Assembly: GCA_030407085.1 (NCBI GenBank)
Contig: CM059585.1
Coordinates: forward strand, 14,191,001-14,255,000
Reading direction: 5' to 3'
Origin: Trichopria drosophilae
Taxonomy: Eukaryota > Arthropoda > Insecta > Hymenoptera > Diapriidae
DNA length: 64,000 nt
The notes under the pieces were generated by a model. It saw nothing but the letters and a program-made list of their open reading frames with translations, had not been told where the DNA came from and did not search any database. Made by a program: the position numbers and the translations under genes. This document shows positions 24,991 through 55,395 of the stretch, in pieces; the first letter of the stretch is position 1, and every line of letters starts with the position of its first letter.

Positions 24991-26233
24991 TTTGTTATTT
25001 CTTATTGAAATTATGACGATGAAACATAACTTAACTAGTATGTGAATTAAGCTGTTTTTAAAACTTTTTTAACTTTGGAAAACCTTTGAATAATGAAAAT
25101 ACAAAAAATGTAATAATTATTAAGAAAGAATCAAATGTCTAAAACAATTTCCAAAAAAGTCATTTTTGTTATTTCTTTCAGGATTTTCCAAATCGTTGAT
25201 ATTTTCGCTGTTTTATTATGCAAACAAAATGTTGGATTGCGAAAATGGAATGTAGGGCAAGCATTTGTTAGGGAAAAAATAATTTGCAAAATATGATGGA
25301 ATTGTGTTTTCTTGTACTAATAGTCCTTTCCGTTTAGCCGGAAAATCTATAAATAGTAAGTTAGCATCAGAAGTCGATTATAGAAGACATGGGTAAGTCC
25401 ACTCGATGCAAAATGTGTGGGTGTCGTGCGTGAGCCAACGTAAAACAGACTAAACTTGCTGGCATAGATTTTTTTCTTTTTAAATCGTCGCTTGTTCCTG
25501 CTTTGAAATTAGTTCAAAAGCGTTATAATTAGAATTGTGTGGTTTTTTTAGGAAAGGTAGTTTATTGGGTCGACTGACGGAAACAAATTTGAAAACATAA
25601 GTTTTGGGTAAGTGATATACGGCGATCTTCTTCTTTTCAGTTTCTTTGGTAGTTTTTCACTGTTATTTTCGTATTATTTGTTTTTTTAAATATTTTTATA
25701 AGATTTATTTGCTTGTTATTATTAGTCAATTTTTTTCATTAATATTAGGAATATATGATTTGAATACTTTTCCGAGTATGTTGCAATTAATAATCAGTAA
25801 AAATTTTAAAAAGTGAAGAATATTAACACTTAAAATATACTCGTATAGTGAATTTGAGAACATTTTAAGTGTTTTAATACATTTCAGATTTCAAAGGTTA
25901 GAAACGAACGCAATTAATGAACCGGTTAGATAGAAAACTTTCAATTTCTAGTATTCGGACCTTTTACATTTTCATGAGCAATAAATCTCCGTTGAATTAA
26001 ATCACAGATGTTTCGAATAAATTAATTTGTAATTTAAATGAAAGGGACTGTCAATACGACCTTCATCTCACAAATTAAAACACAGAATATCTAAGGAATA
26101 ACTGCCTAGATGCTTCAGATCAATTGTTGGTCTTTGATATTATCAAAATTTTTTATTAAAATATCATAATATTTTGCCTTATGTGTTTCTTCAGTCTAAA
26201 AATCTCGTATGCTTTTATGGTATACAAAAGGGT

Positions 26234-26248
26234 TCACTAGATGGCGTA
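26234..26248 (+). promoter_or_regulatory. CTCF-like motif (CACTAGATGGCG)
   Basis: The match to the insect CTCF core is good except that the last C of GCGC is T. It lies about 190 bases upstream of an oppositely oriented site. Confidence 0.3.
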
Positions 26249-26426
26249 CAAATCCGCAATTAAAGTCGAACATCATTTATTCTAAACGTCGCACTTCTGG
26301 TCGTCTGTTGCGATGAGTTGGTGAACGCTTGTTTATTAAATTTTTTAGGGAACGATTTGTATTTGGTGTAACTTTTCTCCGTCAGAAAAATGTCAGTGAA
26401 ACTGTATGCAACATCACTTTTGGAAT

Positions 26427-26443
26427 TGAGCGCCACCTAGTGT
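26427..26443 (-). promoter_or_regulatory. CTCF-like motif (CACTAGGTGGCGCTC)
   Basis: The minus strand reads CACTAGGTGGCGCTC, an excellent match to the extended CTCF consensus shared by insects and vertebrates. The preceding ACTTTTGGAATTGAGC is nearly repeated at 58635 before another CTCF-like site, so the two may be copies of one small element. Confidence 0.4.
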
Positions 26444-28780
26444 ACGTAAACGTAATTTGTACATCTGTTTTATTTTTACACCATATGAAAACATCAATAC
26501 GATTGTGAACAAGTCATGTAATTTCTTTTACATTATCATATCCGACAATTCTCATTCGATACGAAAAATTACCATAGAAAATTTTCCATATCATGAGTCA
26601 TTGCAAATGTCAGAAGATTAGATATTTACTTTCGAGTTTTTGTTTACATCTTTCACTTTCAAAAATTTTAATCATTTATAATTGATAATAAATAAAAACA
26701 AAAATATTTTGAAAAATTCTAAAACTGAAGAAATAGTCAAATTTTGATCTTTTATATCGCCTTCTTGCATATAATTCCTTACATCGGTTGGATGTTATTG
26801 CTCACATTTCATGATGCATCCCTAAAAGTTCTGCGAAAGGATCGGTATGTATTAGTGTCTGAAGTGGGAACCACGTATTCCTAACATCTGTATTTCACAG
26901 TAACCCGCCGATAAACAAGCCGATAAAGTATAAACTTGCCTACTTAAACAGAATTGCCAAAGTCGAAAGAACCAAGTATAATAAGCTCTCTTTATGATCT
27001 CAAATGTATTCCTTTGATATTTCGCATTATTTTTTGGAAAAACATTTACATTTTTAAATAGCCACTTTGTAGACCATTGAACGTGAGCTTTTGAAAGTTT
27101 CTTTTGATTTCCTGAAGATTTGTTTGTACTTCAAATTTCTGAAGACATAGTTAAACGGAAGAAAAGATTAAAATATGATGCCGATTTCCAGTTTGTATAT
27201 ATACTACCATAATTTCTTCAGGTCAAACAAAAATAATTTTCAAGATACTCTTTTTTAGCAAAATCCACGATAAGATTATTTTGCGAAACGTTTTAAGAGA
27301 TATCTACACGCGCCGAACGTATTTTTATTTTGCTTTACAAGACGTAAAAACATATTCTTACATAATTGCATGCATGTCAATCATCGTTTGACGTATAATT
27401 GACAACATTATTAATTTTTCCCTTGTAATGTGATGTCATGTATTTGACTTTGTTTGATTGACTCAAAATAAAATCCTTCGAAAATGGAATATTACTGAAT
27501 TATGCACAGGAACAGAGTGGGAACATATTATCGATGTGTATTCTTCGGCCACATGGATTAAATGTCTATTTCTTGACTAGGAAGCAAAGTAATCGTTTTT
27601 CGGTGTTTAAATATTGAAAAGATCAATTGTGCTCAATGTGATTGTCGTTAATTAGAAATTAGAAGTTTTATTTTGAGCTTATGGCATTCGGCAGGCATCA
27701 TCGTGTATTTTCGTAATAGCCACGCAATGCTGCGATTGTTTTCAATAAGAATTAATGTCACTCGTACGCATGTAATCTATTTCTGTTAAGACGGGAGAAG
27801 CGATAAACTCACTGAACTCGAAAGTAACGTCATGGAATTCAGGGAAGAGCACTTACAATCTCCGTACCCTCTTTTTTGTCGTAGAAATACACGAAATTCG
27901 AGTTCGGGCTTATCGAATACTTTGTCGTCTTCCTCGACGAATTATCATGTTCAAAGGCCATCCGATTATGTATCCGATTTTTAATTCCGATCAGGGTTAA
28001 CACGTAGTGTCAATTTAAAAAAAATGTTATGTTTGAACCAGCGATGACGTCGTTTATGCAACGAAAAAGTTGTTGAAAAGAAGTAAACAATAAAATGACT
28101 GCAAGTTGGGGAAGTATGTCAAAAAGAAATAAATATTTCGAATTCTGAACATGCGGTTGTTAGTGATACGACAAAAACTTGGGGGTTCAGTGACTGTTTG
28201 GTAATTTAATTTATGTCGGTAAACATGAAGTCGTCATGTCAGTTTCGCATTTAAGCGTTTCAGTGAATGCTTTCGCCCGGTTCGCACTTTCATCCGATGT
28301 TCTCAGACTCCGATTGCCCTGGGAATTTAATGCAATTGTGGAAATGCAAGTGATGAAATTTTATTAGGTAACGTGAAAATTAATAACATTGATAATAGTT
28401 ATAGAGAATTAAATGATTGAAACAATTGCTACATGGTGGGCACGTCAATATTTAAGACATAGAAAATCCATAAACTAATTACGAAAAAGGAGCTTTAAAT
28501 TTAGTGTAGTAATGCATTAATTATATAAAAATAATCATATTATATAAATACTATTATTACAAAAAATATTGATTAATTCATCTATATTTTAATTTTTAAT
28601 AATCTGATCTATATTGAATATTTTTGTATGGTTGAAAAGAATTTATACAAATAATTATAATGTTAAATTAAGGATATTTAATTATTTTAAACATATTTCA
28701 ACATTATTCTGTACCGATCATAGAAATTCATTTTTGTGGCATTTTTTACAAATCATTATTTGTGAGTGATTTATGAGTTA

Positions 28781-29071
28781 GGAAAGAGAGAGTGCAAGAG
28801 AGAGAAAGGGAGAGAGAGAGGGAGAGAGAGAGGGGGAAGAGAGGGAGAGAGAGAGGGGGGAGAGAGGGAGAGAGAGATTAGACTAGATTTATTTAATTTC
28901 CCAGAGACGAACCCAAAGGGAATGATGTTAATTAATTCTAATTAAAGTGGAGGAAATTGCTCTCTCTCTCCCTCTATCTCTTTTTCTCTCTCTTTTCTCT
29001 AGCACTACTATGCTAGATAGGAGAGGGAGAGAGAGGGAGAAAGAGAGAGAGAGAGAGCGAGAGAGAGAAAG
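28781..29071. repeat. GA-tract / CT-tract / GA-tract microsatellite
   Basis: Plus-strand purine tract (GAGAGGGA-type) at 28781-28878, then a pyrimidine tract (TCTCTCTCCC-type) at 28961-29000, then a second purine tract at 29011-29071. The inverted order lets the CT tract pair with either GA tract, and the mirror symmetry permits triplex (H-DNA) formation. The 80 bases between the first two tracts are ordinary AT-rich sequence. Confidence 0.85.
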
Positions 29072-31700
29072 TGATAATAATAATTAAATTATTAAAATTA
29101 ATAAATTAGAATTGTCACAATTGTTATACTACTAAATTTACATACTAATTTACTTTTAATTTCAGTTCTCTTCTTTCTGTAATTGACAGATTATTAATAT
29201 TTTACTTGAAACAGTTTCTACAACAGTCCAAAAGTTCGTGAAATATCTGAATTTTACTATTCCTAAATGTGTCATATTACTGTATTCTTCAAGGCTATCG
29301 AACAAATGTGTGAAATTTTTTTTTTTTAAGTACCGAAATAAAGTTTTTAGTTGTCATATATTGTTTTACTTTAGGTATTATATTTTCTCAGTTATCATTG
29401 CGTTATTAAAAAATTTATTTTTTTTAAATTATTGTATTTGAAGCATTTAACGCTCACAAAAACTTGTTCAATGTTTCTTTTTTTTGTTTAAAAAATCGTT
29501 GCAAAAAGTAAAATTCTTAATTAAAATGTAATAACAAAAATAATGTAAATAACTGCTCTAAAATACATTATTTATTTTTTAAGGAAGATTAACACTTAAA
29601 AATTAAGTTTCTTTTTCCGAGATATAAGATGTACTCCTTTTAAATGATTTTTAGTATTTTATATCAAAATATCTAGTTTTGTATACGTTTTACTTTGCTC
29701 TAGTAGTGAAAAATACAAATCATAATTTTTTACATTCATATAAACGATGTATAGTTTTTGTAACACCACAAAAGACTAACCAAAAACAAAAATTTTTATA
29801 TGTGTTAATTAAAAAAAAGGAACCAATTAGATTAAAAATGATTTTAAATAAACAATACATTTTTGTATATAATATTTTTGTATATAATATTTTTGTTGTT
29901 GTTACAATTATTAAATAAATTTTAACATAAATGCTCTTTTTGTAGATATAATTGTTTTAAGCAATAAATTTTAATAACAATGAATAGCAAATTGTGCAAA
30001 AAAATGAAAATAAATTGATAAAAAATTTCCAGATTAATAATAAAAAATTATTCATAATTATCAAAACAACTATGAAACATTTTCCCTTTATTAATGCATA
30101 AATATTATTAAATAAATAAAAACATTTATGGGGACCTATACCTGAATTTCCAGCTATATTAAGTAATAATTTTTAAAAATTTGAAATATTTTTATTTCGA
30201 CTCTATTTTACGGGAAAAAAAATGTTTTTTTTTATTATTATAAAAAAAATGTTACGTTTTTTTTTCTTTTTGTCATTAAAATTTCGCAAAATCTATACCC
30301 TTATTTCTTCGAGTTTTAGAAACAGAAAAGTAAATTATCGAAAAGTACTGAAATTTGTGAAAGAGGAAGCAATTTTGTACCTTTTAATAAGATTATTTCT
30401 CTAATCTAGGTTCTCAAATTTTATTGAAATACAAAAAATCCGAATCTTTAATTGTTAAAGGGAATCTAACGAACAAACAACAAAATAATTATCAAAAAAT
30501 ATTGAAATTTTTGGAAGAAGAAACGTTTTTTGTACTCATAGAAATATTATTTTCATTTTGCAAACTATATTGCAACATAAGGTCACCTGAAATCCAAACA
30601 ATTAAAATACAACCCTTACAGCAAAGGTTAGTAAGAAAGTGACTTCACACTCCAAGAAATTGAGGAAATAAAACAAAATTTGTTAGAATTAACAAAATTA
30701 TAATTTATTCTTATAAGCGTCACGGAAATGTTTCCGAATAAAGATAAGTTCAAATCTAGAATTAATTAATAAAGTGTTCAGACCGAAGACATACAACAAT
30801 TGGATTGACACGTTTCGAGATTAAAAAAATATTACTCTTTCTTCCGCAGGATGCCGCACAAAGATGTGAAATGACATTTCCTGACCGTTTTCGGAGAAGT
30901 TGTCAATTGTCAGTGAAGTTTTGATAAAATACTTTAAACACTTCCGTGAAGCTGGATTTGAGAAATGATTTTCTTGGCAGAAAGTTAAAATGTTACACCA
31001 TCTTTAATACCGCGTATTAAGGTCGCGACGGAGGTCGAAATGGTAGCAATTACAATTAAGTGGCGGTGTAGTTACTTAATTCATCATTCGATCTATTTTA
31101 TACACTTTGTAAAAGTTATGTAAAATCCCTGGGATTTTGATTCTGGTGTCTTGAAAATTTGATACTAAATTTCCGCCGTGTTTATTTCTACCTTCAATTA
31201 CGTCAAATCTACCTTTAAAAGTGCCGGCTATAACTTCACTGGAATTGATATCACTGCAAGGGATGTCTATTTTTAACAATGACATGTTCCTCAAAAGACG
31301 GAAGACATGGATACTTTGTTACTATTTTAGTGTGTCAGGATGAGGAGAAGTAATGAGAAGCAATTTCTGAATTAGATAATGTTGATGAATGTCAGCTTGA
31401 GTTATACTCATGAACTTGAGATGTCAAGTCGACAATTTTTCTCATTTACTCCAAAACTTTTCTCTAAAATTTGACGGTAATCTAGGATCTAATGTCAAAT
31501 CTGACAATGATAAAAACTGCACAAGAATCTGATGGTTCCTGACAGTTCGGATCATTGCTCGTGCGCTGACCACTAAAAGAAAAGCTTGGATTGGATGGAA
31601 CATGAAGAAACAATCACCTGTCAACCGGACTATTCTAATTTGGACATCAGTCAGAACCTCACGGTTAGTACATCATTTTTTGACTTAAGACCAAAAGTTT
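29072..31700. other. Very AT-rich intronic stretch
   Basis: This is the most AT-rich part of the window (29100-30700). Several short plus-strand frames are lysine-, asparagine- and phenylalanine-rich translations of low-complexity sequence and are not called. A lone CACTCCAAG word at 30648 echoes the foldback family. By inference this is the start of intron 1 of the minus-strand gene. Confidence 0.45.
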
Positions 31701-31710
31701 AGGTACTCAC

Positions 31711-31806
31711 CACAACGGCATCGGATAGTTGAACCACGCTGCAGGTGACGAGGAGCAAAACCGGAAGTGCACCGAGGACGATGTCCCGGTCGCCCCGGCG
31801 TCGCAT
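31711..31806 (-). CDS. First coding exon of a divergent secreted protein, probably the partner collagen IV chain
   Basis: Read on the minus strand, ATG at 31806-31804 opens a 32-codon exon that ends in phase 0 at a consensus donor (GTGAGT, 31710-31705). The peptide has the shape of a signal sequence: a basic start (MRRRGDRD), a hydrophobic core (IVLGALPVLLLVTCSVV), then a small-residue cleavage region (LSDAV). It is head to head with the Col4 start codon, 1074 bases apart, across GC-rich DNA. In Drosophila the two collagen IV genes share exactly this divergent layout, so the exon probably begins the other chain; the 32 residues alone do not prove it. No Gly-X-Y exon is visible on the minus strand down to position 1, so either intron 1 exceeds 31 kb or a small exon 2 has been missed. 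Another divergently transcribed secreted protein remains possible. Confidence 0.6.
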
Positions 31807-32880
31807 CCTGGAGGACTCGACGTGTCGAATCCCGGGGACCTGGGGATGTTTTAAGTTCTTGACGGAAACTCGCGCGTCTCTTTCACGGCACTCCGGTGAC
31901 CTGGACCATCGAGCGGCGGCTCGCGGAGATGGATTTTCGCGGATGGATGTTTGTTAGAGGAAGCTTGACGGGCTACGTACGAGCCGGAGGAACCTTCCAG
32001 TTCGTCCAGTCGACAGTCGATTCTGTCTAGATCCGTGCACGTTCGTCTCTCTCTCCTTCCCTTGTTCCCGGGCCGGCGGCGGGCCGCGCCTCTCTCTGTC
32101 GGTGAAGCTATCCCAGCTGCATTCCCCAGCTGTATTCTTGCGCCGCGTGTGCACGGCTGCTGTCTTGCGGTCGGTTCTCGACGTATGAGCGCTGAGCGTT
32201 CGTCGAGCTCATGGAGCGCCTGCAGACAAGGGAGAGACGAAAGGAAGCGGAGGAACGCACGTGCGGCCCGAAAGGGCGGGAGGAACCGACGGAACGGGAC
32301 GGAACGGGGGCGGGAGGGAACATAGGAACACGACCGCGCAACAGTCCCGAGGAGATGCGCGATCGGTCCGTGCGTGTTGCACCGTGTGCGAAAGACAAGT
32401 CCGCCAGTCGACGACGGGGTCTGGACCGCTGCTTCTTCCAAACCGGAGCGACCACCAGCAGCCACCAATAGTTGGGTCAGTCGGTAGGGAGGTTCCTTTT
32501 GGTCAAGGGTAGTGTGTCCACTCCAGACACTACAGGAATCCAACTGGACCCACAGATCCTAAGAAGTTAGACCCCACTGGAGGGGTTGGACTGGAAAAGA
32601 AGGGCACGAGAGGGCGGCCGGTCCTCCTTTCGGCGGAGGAATTCTAGACCAAGAGTGATCCACCGCCTCCGCTTTCCTTCCCTCCGACGTTCATTCAGAG
32701 TCCTCCCTGGATGGGACACGACTCAGCACGCGTCTCCTCTCTATGGCCCGAGATTACTCGTCCGTCGCTCGGTGAACGAATCCAACCAGCCCGAGAGCAA
32801 CTCTGTCGCTCTAGCGACGCGGTGAGCTACCCGTAGTCGCGCGGATTTCTCCGCGGAAGACCAGGAAGTGGACCCTCGAC
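31807..32880. promoter_or_regulatory. GC-rich bidirectional promoter region and 5' UTRs of the divergent gene pair
   Basis: The 1.07 kb between the two start codons is strikingly GC- and CpG-rich, while DNA on either side is AT-rich. No TATA box is seen near either start. A CCAAT word (32465) and an initiator-like GGGTCAGTCGG (TCAGT at 32477-32481) lie about 400 bases before the Col4 start codon. A stop (TAG, 32812) lies in frame upstream of that ATG. Long open frames on both strands here (up to 230 codons on the minus strand) reflect the composition and have no domain. Shared control of two collagen IV chains, which must be made together, is the expected function. Confidence 0.6.
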
Positions 32881-52069
<19,189 letters not shown>

Positions 52070-52502
52070 CGAGTCACGTCACTGAAAACAATTTCTTTTC
52101 GTTCTAATCGAGTCAACCAATGAACGAAACGGTTACGACGCGAAACAAGATCGATTTAAGCATAGGCCAGAAAAACGACGAAGGACGTGCGTTTAGAAAC
52201 GCTCCTCGTTTCCGCTTCCCGTCGCCGCCCATCATTTCTTCCCATTTCCTTACTCGATGATATGGTCGCGAATCTGTCGGTAAAACTTTACTGCAGCAAA
52301 TCGAAACGTAATCGTATTTCTCGCAAGATTTAGCATAGATGAATCCACTGCCGAGACAAATTCAGAAAGTCTCCGGAAATATTATTACGTTTGCGTAGAA
52401 GTCTTCGCGCGGTCCAGATTTTTACAAGCATCAATCAAATTTATAGACTATCTTATTACGAGCAAACAGTTCTTTTCAAAATATTTAAGTTGAAGTTATT
52501 TA

Positions 52503-52650
52503 AATAAAATTTCGTATAATAAAATTGGAAAATTATATGCCGGCCGATTCGGGCACGCCCCTTCCCAACTCCTTTTTTCGCGCGACCTTTTTATTTTTGT
52601 ATAAGTAAGCCACTACGTGCCTTAGCATATTATTTAGCATGTAAAATAAA
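52503..52650 (+). terminator. Candidate Col4 polyadenylation signals
   Basis: AATAAA occurs at 52503-52508 (434 bases past the stop) and again at 52645-52650, the second followed by a TGTATGTAC-rich stretch. Either could end the mRNA. The intervening sequence (52070-52500) has no gene and would be 3' UTR. Confidence 0.4.
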
Positions 52651-53700
52651 TAATAATAATATTATATATGTATGTACATTTATCGTACGAGCCGAGTGTT
52701 GAAAAAAATATGGCTACGGCTTCTGCGTCGAACTACCACGAACACTGCCTATATCGATTACGGCAAAATCAATAATAATGTATATTGTTAATATAAACAG
52801 ATCTATAATTAGTAGTAATGTTCGTGTCACACCAAATATTTAAATATATAGGTATTTTGCTACGTAGTCGACTTACTGTTGTATTTTCTTTTGCATACCT
52901 TATTGAAACAAGTTTTATTAATTGGGGTCCTAACCTCGGAAATAATGAAAAGATACATTTAAGCCTCCGTTAAATTCACCATCGAAATTGAAAATGGCAG
53001 AAATAATATAGGGATGGAATTGACAATATCAAATTTTTAGGATTTTTGTATTCGGATGAACCTTGCTTATTTGTTTTATTATGTCTGCCTTATCTGCAAC
53101 GCCCGATTCTGCCGCTTTGGAATAGGTAATGTCATTTCATTTTTAGATTTGAACGGCATCTAGTGTTTATAGATTCGACTCAGATTTAAAAACTGGGGGT
53201 GTATCTAAAAAAGGAGATCCGAAATTAATATTTTAAGAAGAAAGTAAGACTTAGAGTTTGTTTTTCAGGCTGCACAAATAAGACCTCATTATGAGGTCTT
53301 TTTGTAGATGTTTCTTGAAAGAGTACTTGAAGGCCTCTTTAATAGGTATATGCTACCTTTTCATGAACCAAAATCATAGATGTTACTAAGGTATCACGCG
53401 ACTACTAATTATAATGCAATTTAAAATTCAAAAGTCCTAAACTGCTCATAAATTGCTGGTATATAATATAAAAGTCATATTTTTGAGTCCTTACCAATCG
53501 TTTAGAAGCATCACTATTCAAATATACAAATCTTTATAAAACATATATTAAAGGCTGCATACAGACCGTTCTTAAATCCCAACAAAAAAATCATTACAAG
53601 TAGTTTATATTGATCAGAAATATCTACCACCAACTGGGCACGTGTTCCAGGACGAGAATGTAAATGCACTCGGCGACAACTTGGAATTCGTGTATTTACG
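52651..53700. other. Intergenic stretch between Col4 and Tat
   Basis: No gene is recognised. A short dyad AGACCTCATTATGAGGTCT lies at 53281-53299. The rest is AT-rich. Confidence 0.45.
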
Positions 53701-53734
53701 CGATACTTGGCATTAACATCTTATTTTCCACTTT

Positions 53735-54110
53735 ACGTTAGCGCATGCGCTGTGTTGCTCCACACAAAAAATCCGTGCTGACCGTTCCACAACAAAATGC
53801 TTTGAAAGAAGAGGTGTATATATATACGTCTCGTAAAGCGAAAGTAAATACACGTGTCGATCGGGGATCGACGAGGAATTATGAACGACGTAAAATAAAG
53901 TGATCGTTCATGCAAATCAGAAAAAGGCCGAGGAGTCGTGCCTCCAGAATCACGCGTCGGCATTCGCTGTCTTCTCGAAATCCGGATCGACGACATTCCT
54001 ATCCAAAAAGTTCGACCTACGTCACTAAGTTAGGAATGGGAGTCGCGATATACAATGCCCCTGGCAACGGGACACCTATTTCGTCCATCGGGATGTAATG
54101 TAAACATCGG
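53735..54110 (+). promoter_or_regulatory. Unassigned promoter-like, GC-richer block
   Basis: A perfect GCGCATGCGC (53741-53750, NRF1/Ewg-type word) is followed about 70 bases on by a TATA-like GTATATATATAC (53816-53827) and a dyad GTCGATCGGGGATCGAC (53856-53872). A plus-strand frame of 62 codons (53910-54098) follows but has no recognisable domain. This could be the promoter of an unannotated transcript or of an upstream non-coding Tat exon, though Tat has a good promoter of its own at 58916. Confidence 0.3.
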
Positions 54111-55260
54111 CGCGTGAAATGTACACAGTGGGGCCGGAAAGTTTCCATATTCCTCTCTCGAGGCAACTTAATCGTCGATCAACATTTTGTGGTTGTTCCA
54201 AAATTTCATTGAAATATGCTGAATTTTAAAACTTTTGACGGGAATGTAGATTGGCTAACATCCTCATACTTTTGTTCAGGTCTTGAAAACCAACGATGCG
54301 ACACAGTTTTGCACGTATAAAATAATTTCAACAATTCTTCTTTTCATTTAGAAAATTACTATAACTATTATACGATTTTCAACTATTTTTGGTTATCTCT
54401 AACTCTGGGTCATTACCGAAAGGCTTCACAGAGTTTCGTGTCCACTGAAAAATTATTAGATGGACTTTCATTGTGCATGGAGAGAAAATTGTGGTACCTG
54501 ATAATATAAAGATGGTTTAATTTTTAATGCTACTTGGATGGATTAACATCTAGATAATATCATTTACAATCTCAGGATAATAAATGGAGTGTACAGATGA
54601 AAATATTAGATGTGAAAACAGCTATATGGTCACTGTTACTTTTAAAAATATTAAGTTTAACACCCCCCCCCCCTCCCCTCAAGTGTATCCCTCCTAAAAA
54701 TTTGTATCAAGTGTTTCATGAATTGAGAAGGGGAAGTAGGGTTGGTAACCAATTATGGAAGCATGAAGGGAAATACGGTCCCGGGCCGACAGCAATAATG
54801 GTGGGAGGACACTATAAATTATGAAAGATTGTACATGTATTAAAAACATTTTGGATGAACGTTGACTGCATTAAAATAAAAGTTCTGATTAAAACTAACA
54901 GAAACGTTTGGTTAAGATAGCGACTGTAATTGACTAGTTAATATACCCAGAAAATATTGATCAGAATAATGCGTGCTTCTTTTCTGGTTGAATAAATTCT
55001 GGTTAAAATTGTCTGTTTATATTAAATGCGTGGTAAGTAAATCTATCCTTCTTCTCCATCATGTAATGAGATTCGCGGCTGTGCCGCTAGGCGCGTTTAC
55101 GATCCTCTTCGCTTTCCGCTACACGCTCGCGGTTCCCATAGCAGAAATGGATTTTCATTTTGTTACAAGGAGCTTAGCAGATGAGTTATTACATTTTAAA
55201 GCTTAGTACCAACTGCCGCGTGTCGATATTTTGGAATGGTACTTTCTCGCATATGATACG
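54111..55260. other. Intergenic stretch
   Basis: It includes a C-run (11 C at 54663-54673) and a small GC-rich patch at 55065-55145 (GGCTGTGCCGCTAGGCGCG). A 77-codon frame over that patch looks hydrophobic but is not recognised and is not called. Confidence 0.4.
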
Positions 55261-55265
55261 TAATT

Positions 55266-55395
55266 CACGGAAAAAAATGTTCAGAGGATACAGCCAGAAA
55301 TATGGTTACTTCTGGCAAAAATATAGCTGGATTTGCCATATTATGGCTGAAATAACCATATTTCTGGCTGTACCCTCTGTACATTTCTTTCCGTG
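55266..55395. repeat. 130-bp foldback (hairpin) element
   Basis: It starts CACGGAAAAAAATGT and ends ACATTTCTTTCCGTG. The first and last 47 bases are complementary with about five mismatches, sharing CAGAGG.TACAGCCAGAAA and TATGGTTA. The centre again contains GCCA/TGGC and CCAGAAATA words. RNA from either strand would fold into a long hairpin. It is probably a small MITE-like element. Confidence 0.7.

Larger units (their letters stand above)
24991..28780. other. Non-coding stretch with two CTCF-like sites
   Basis: No coding exon is recognised. Two CTCF-like words lie 190 bases apart near 26235 and 26430. The remainder is AT-rich, with modest CpG-bearing patches at 27780-27990 and 28240-28330. 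Confidence 0.4.

Noticed and set aside
31851..32543. 230-codon minus-strand open frame in the promoter region
   Set aside because: It lies in GC-rich DNA where stops are rare, has an arginine/serine-rich composition without a domain, is out of frame with the exon at 31711-31806, and overlaps several other spurious frames on both strands.
32586..32825. 79-codon plus-strand frame just upstream of Col4
   Set aside because: It is in the 5' UTR/promoter, differs in frame from the true start, and shows no domain; at most it is an upstream ORF.
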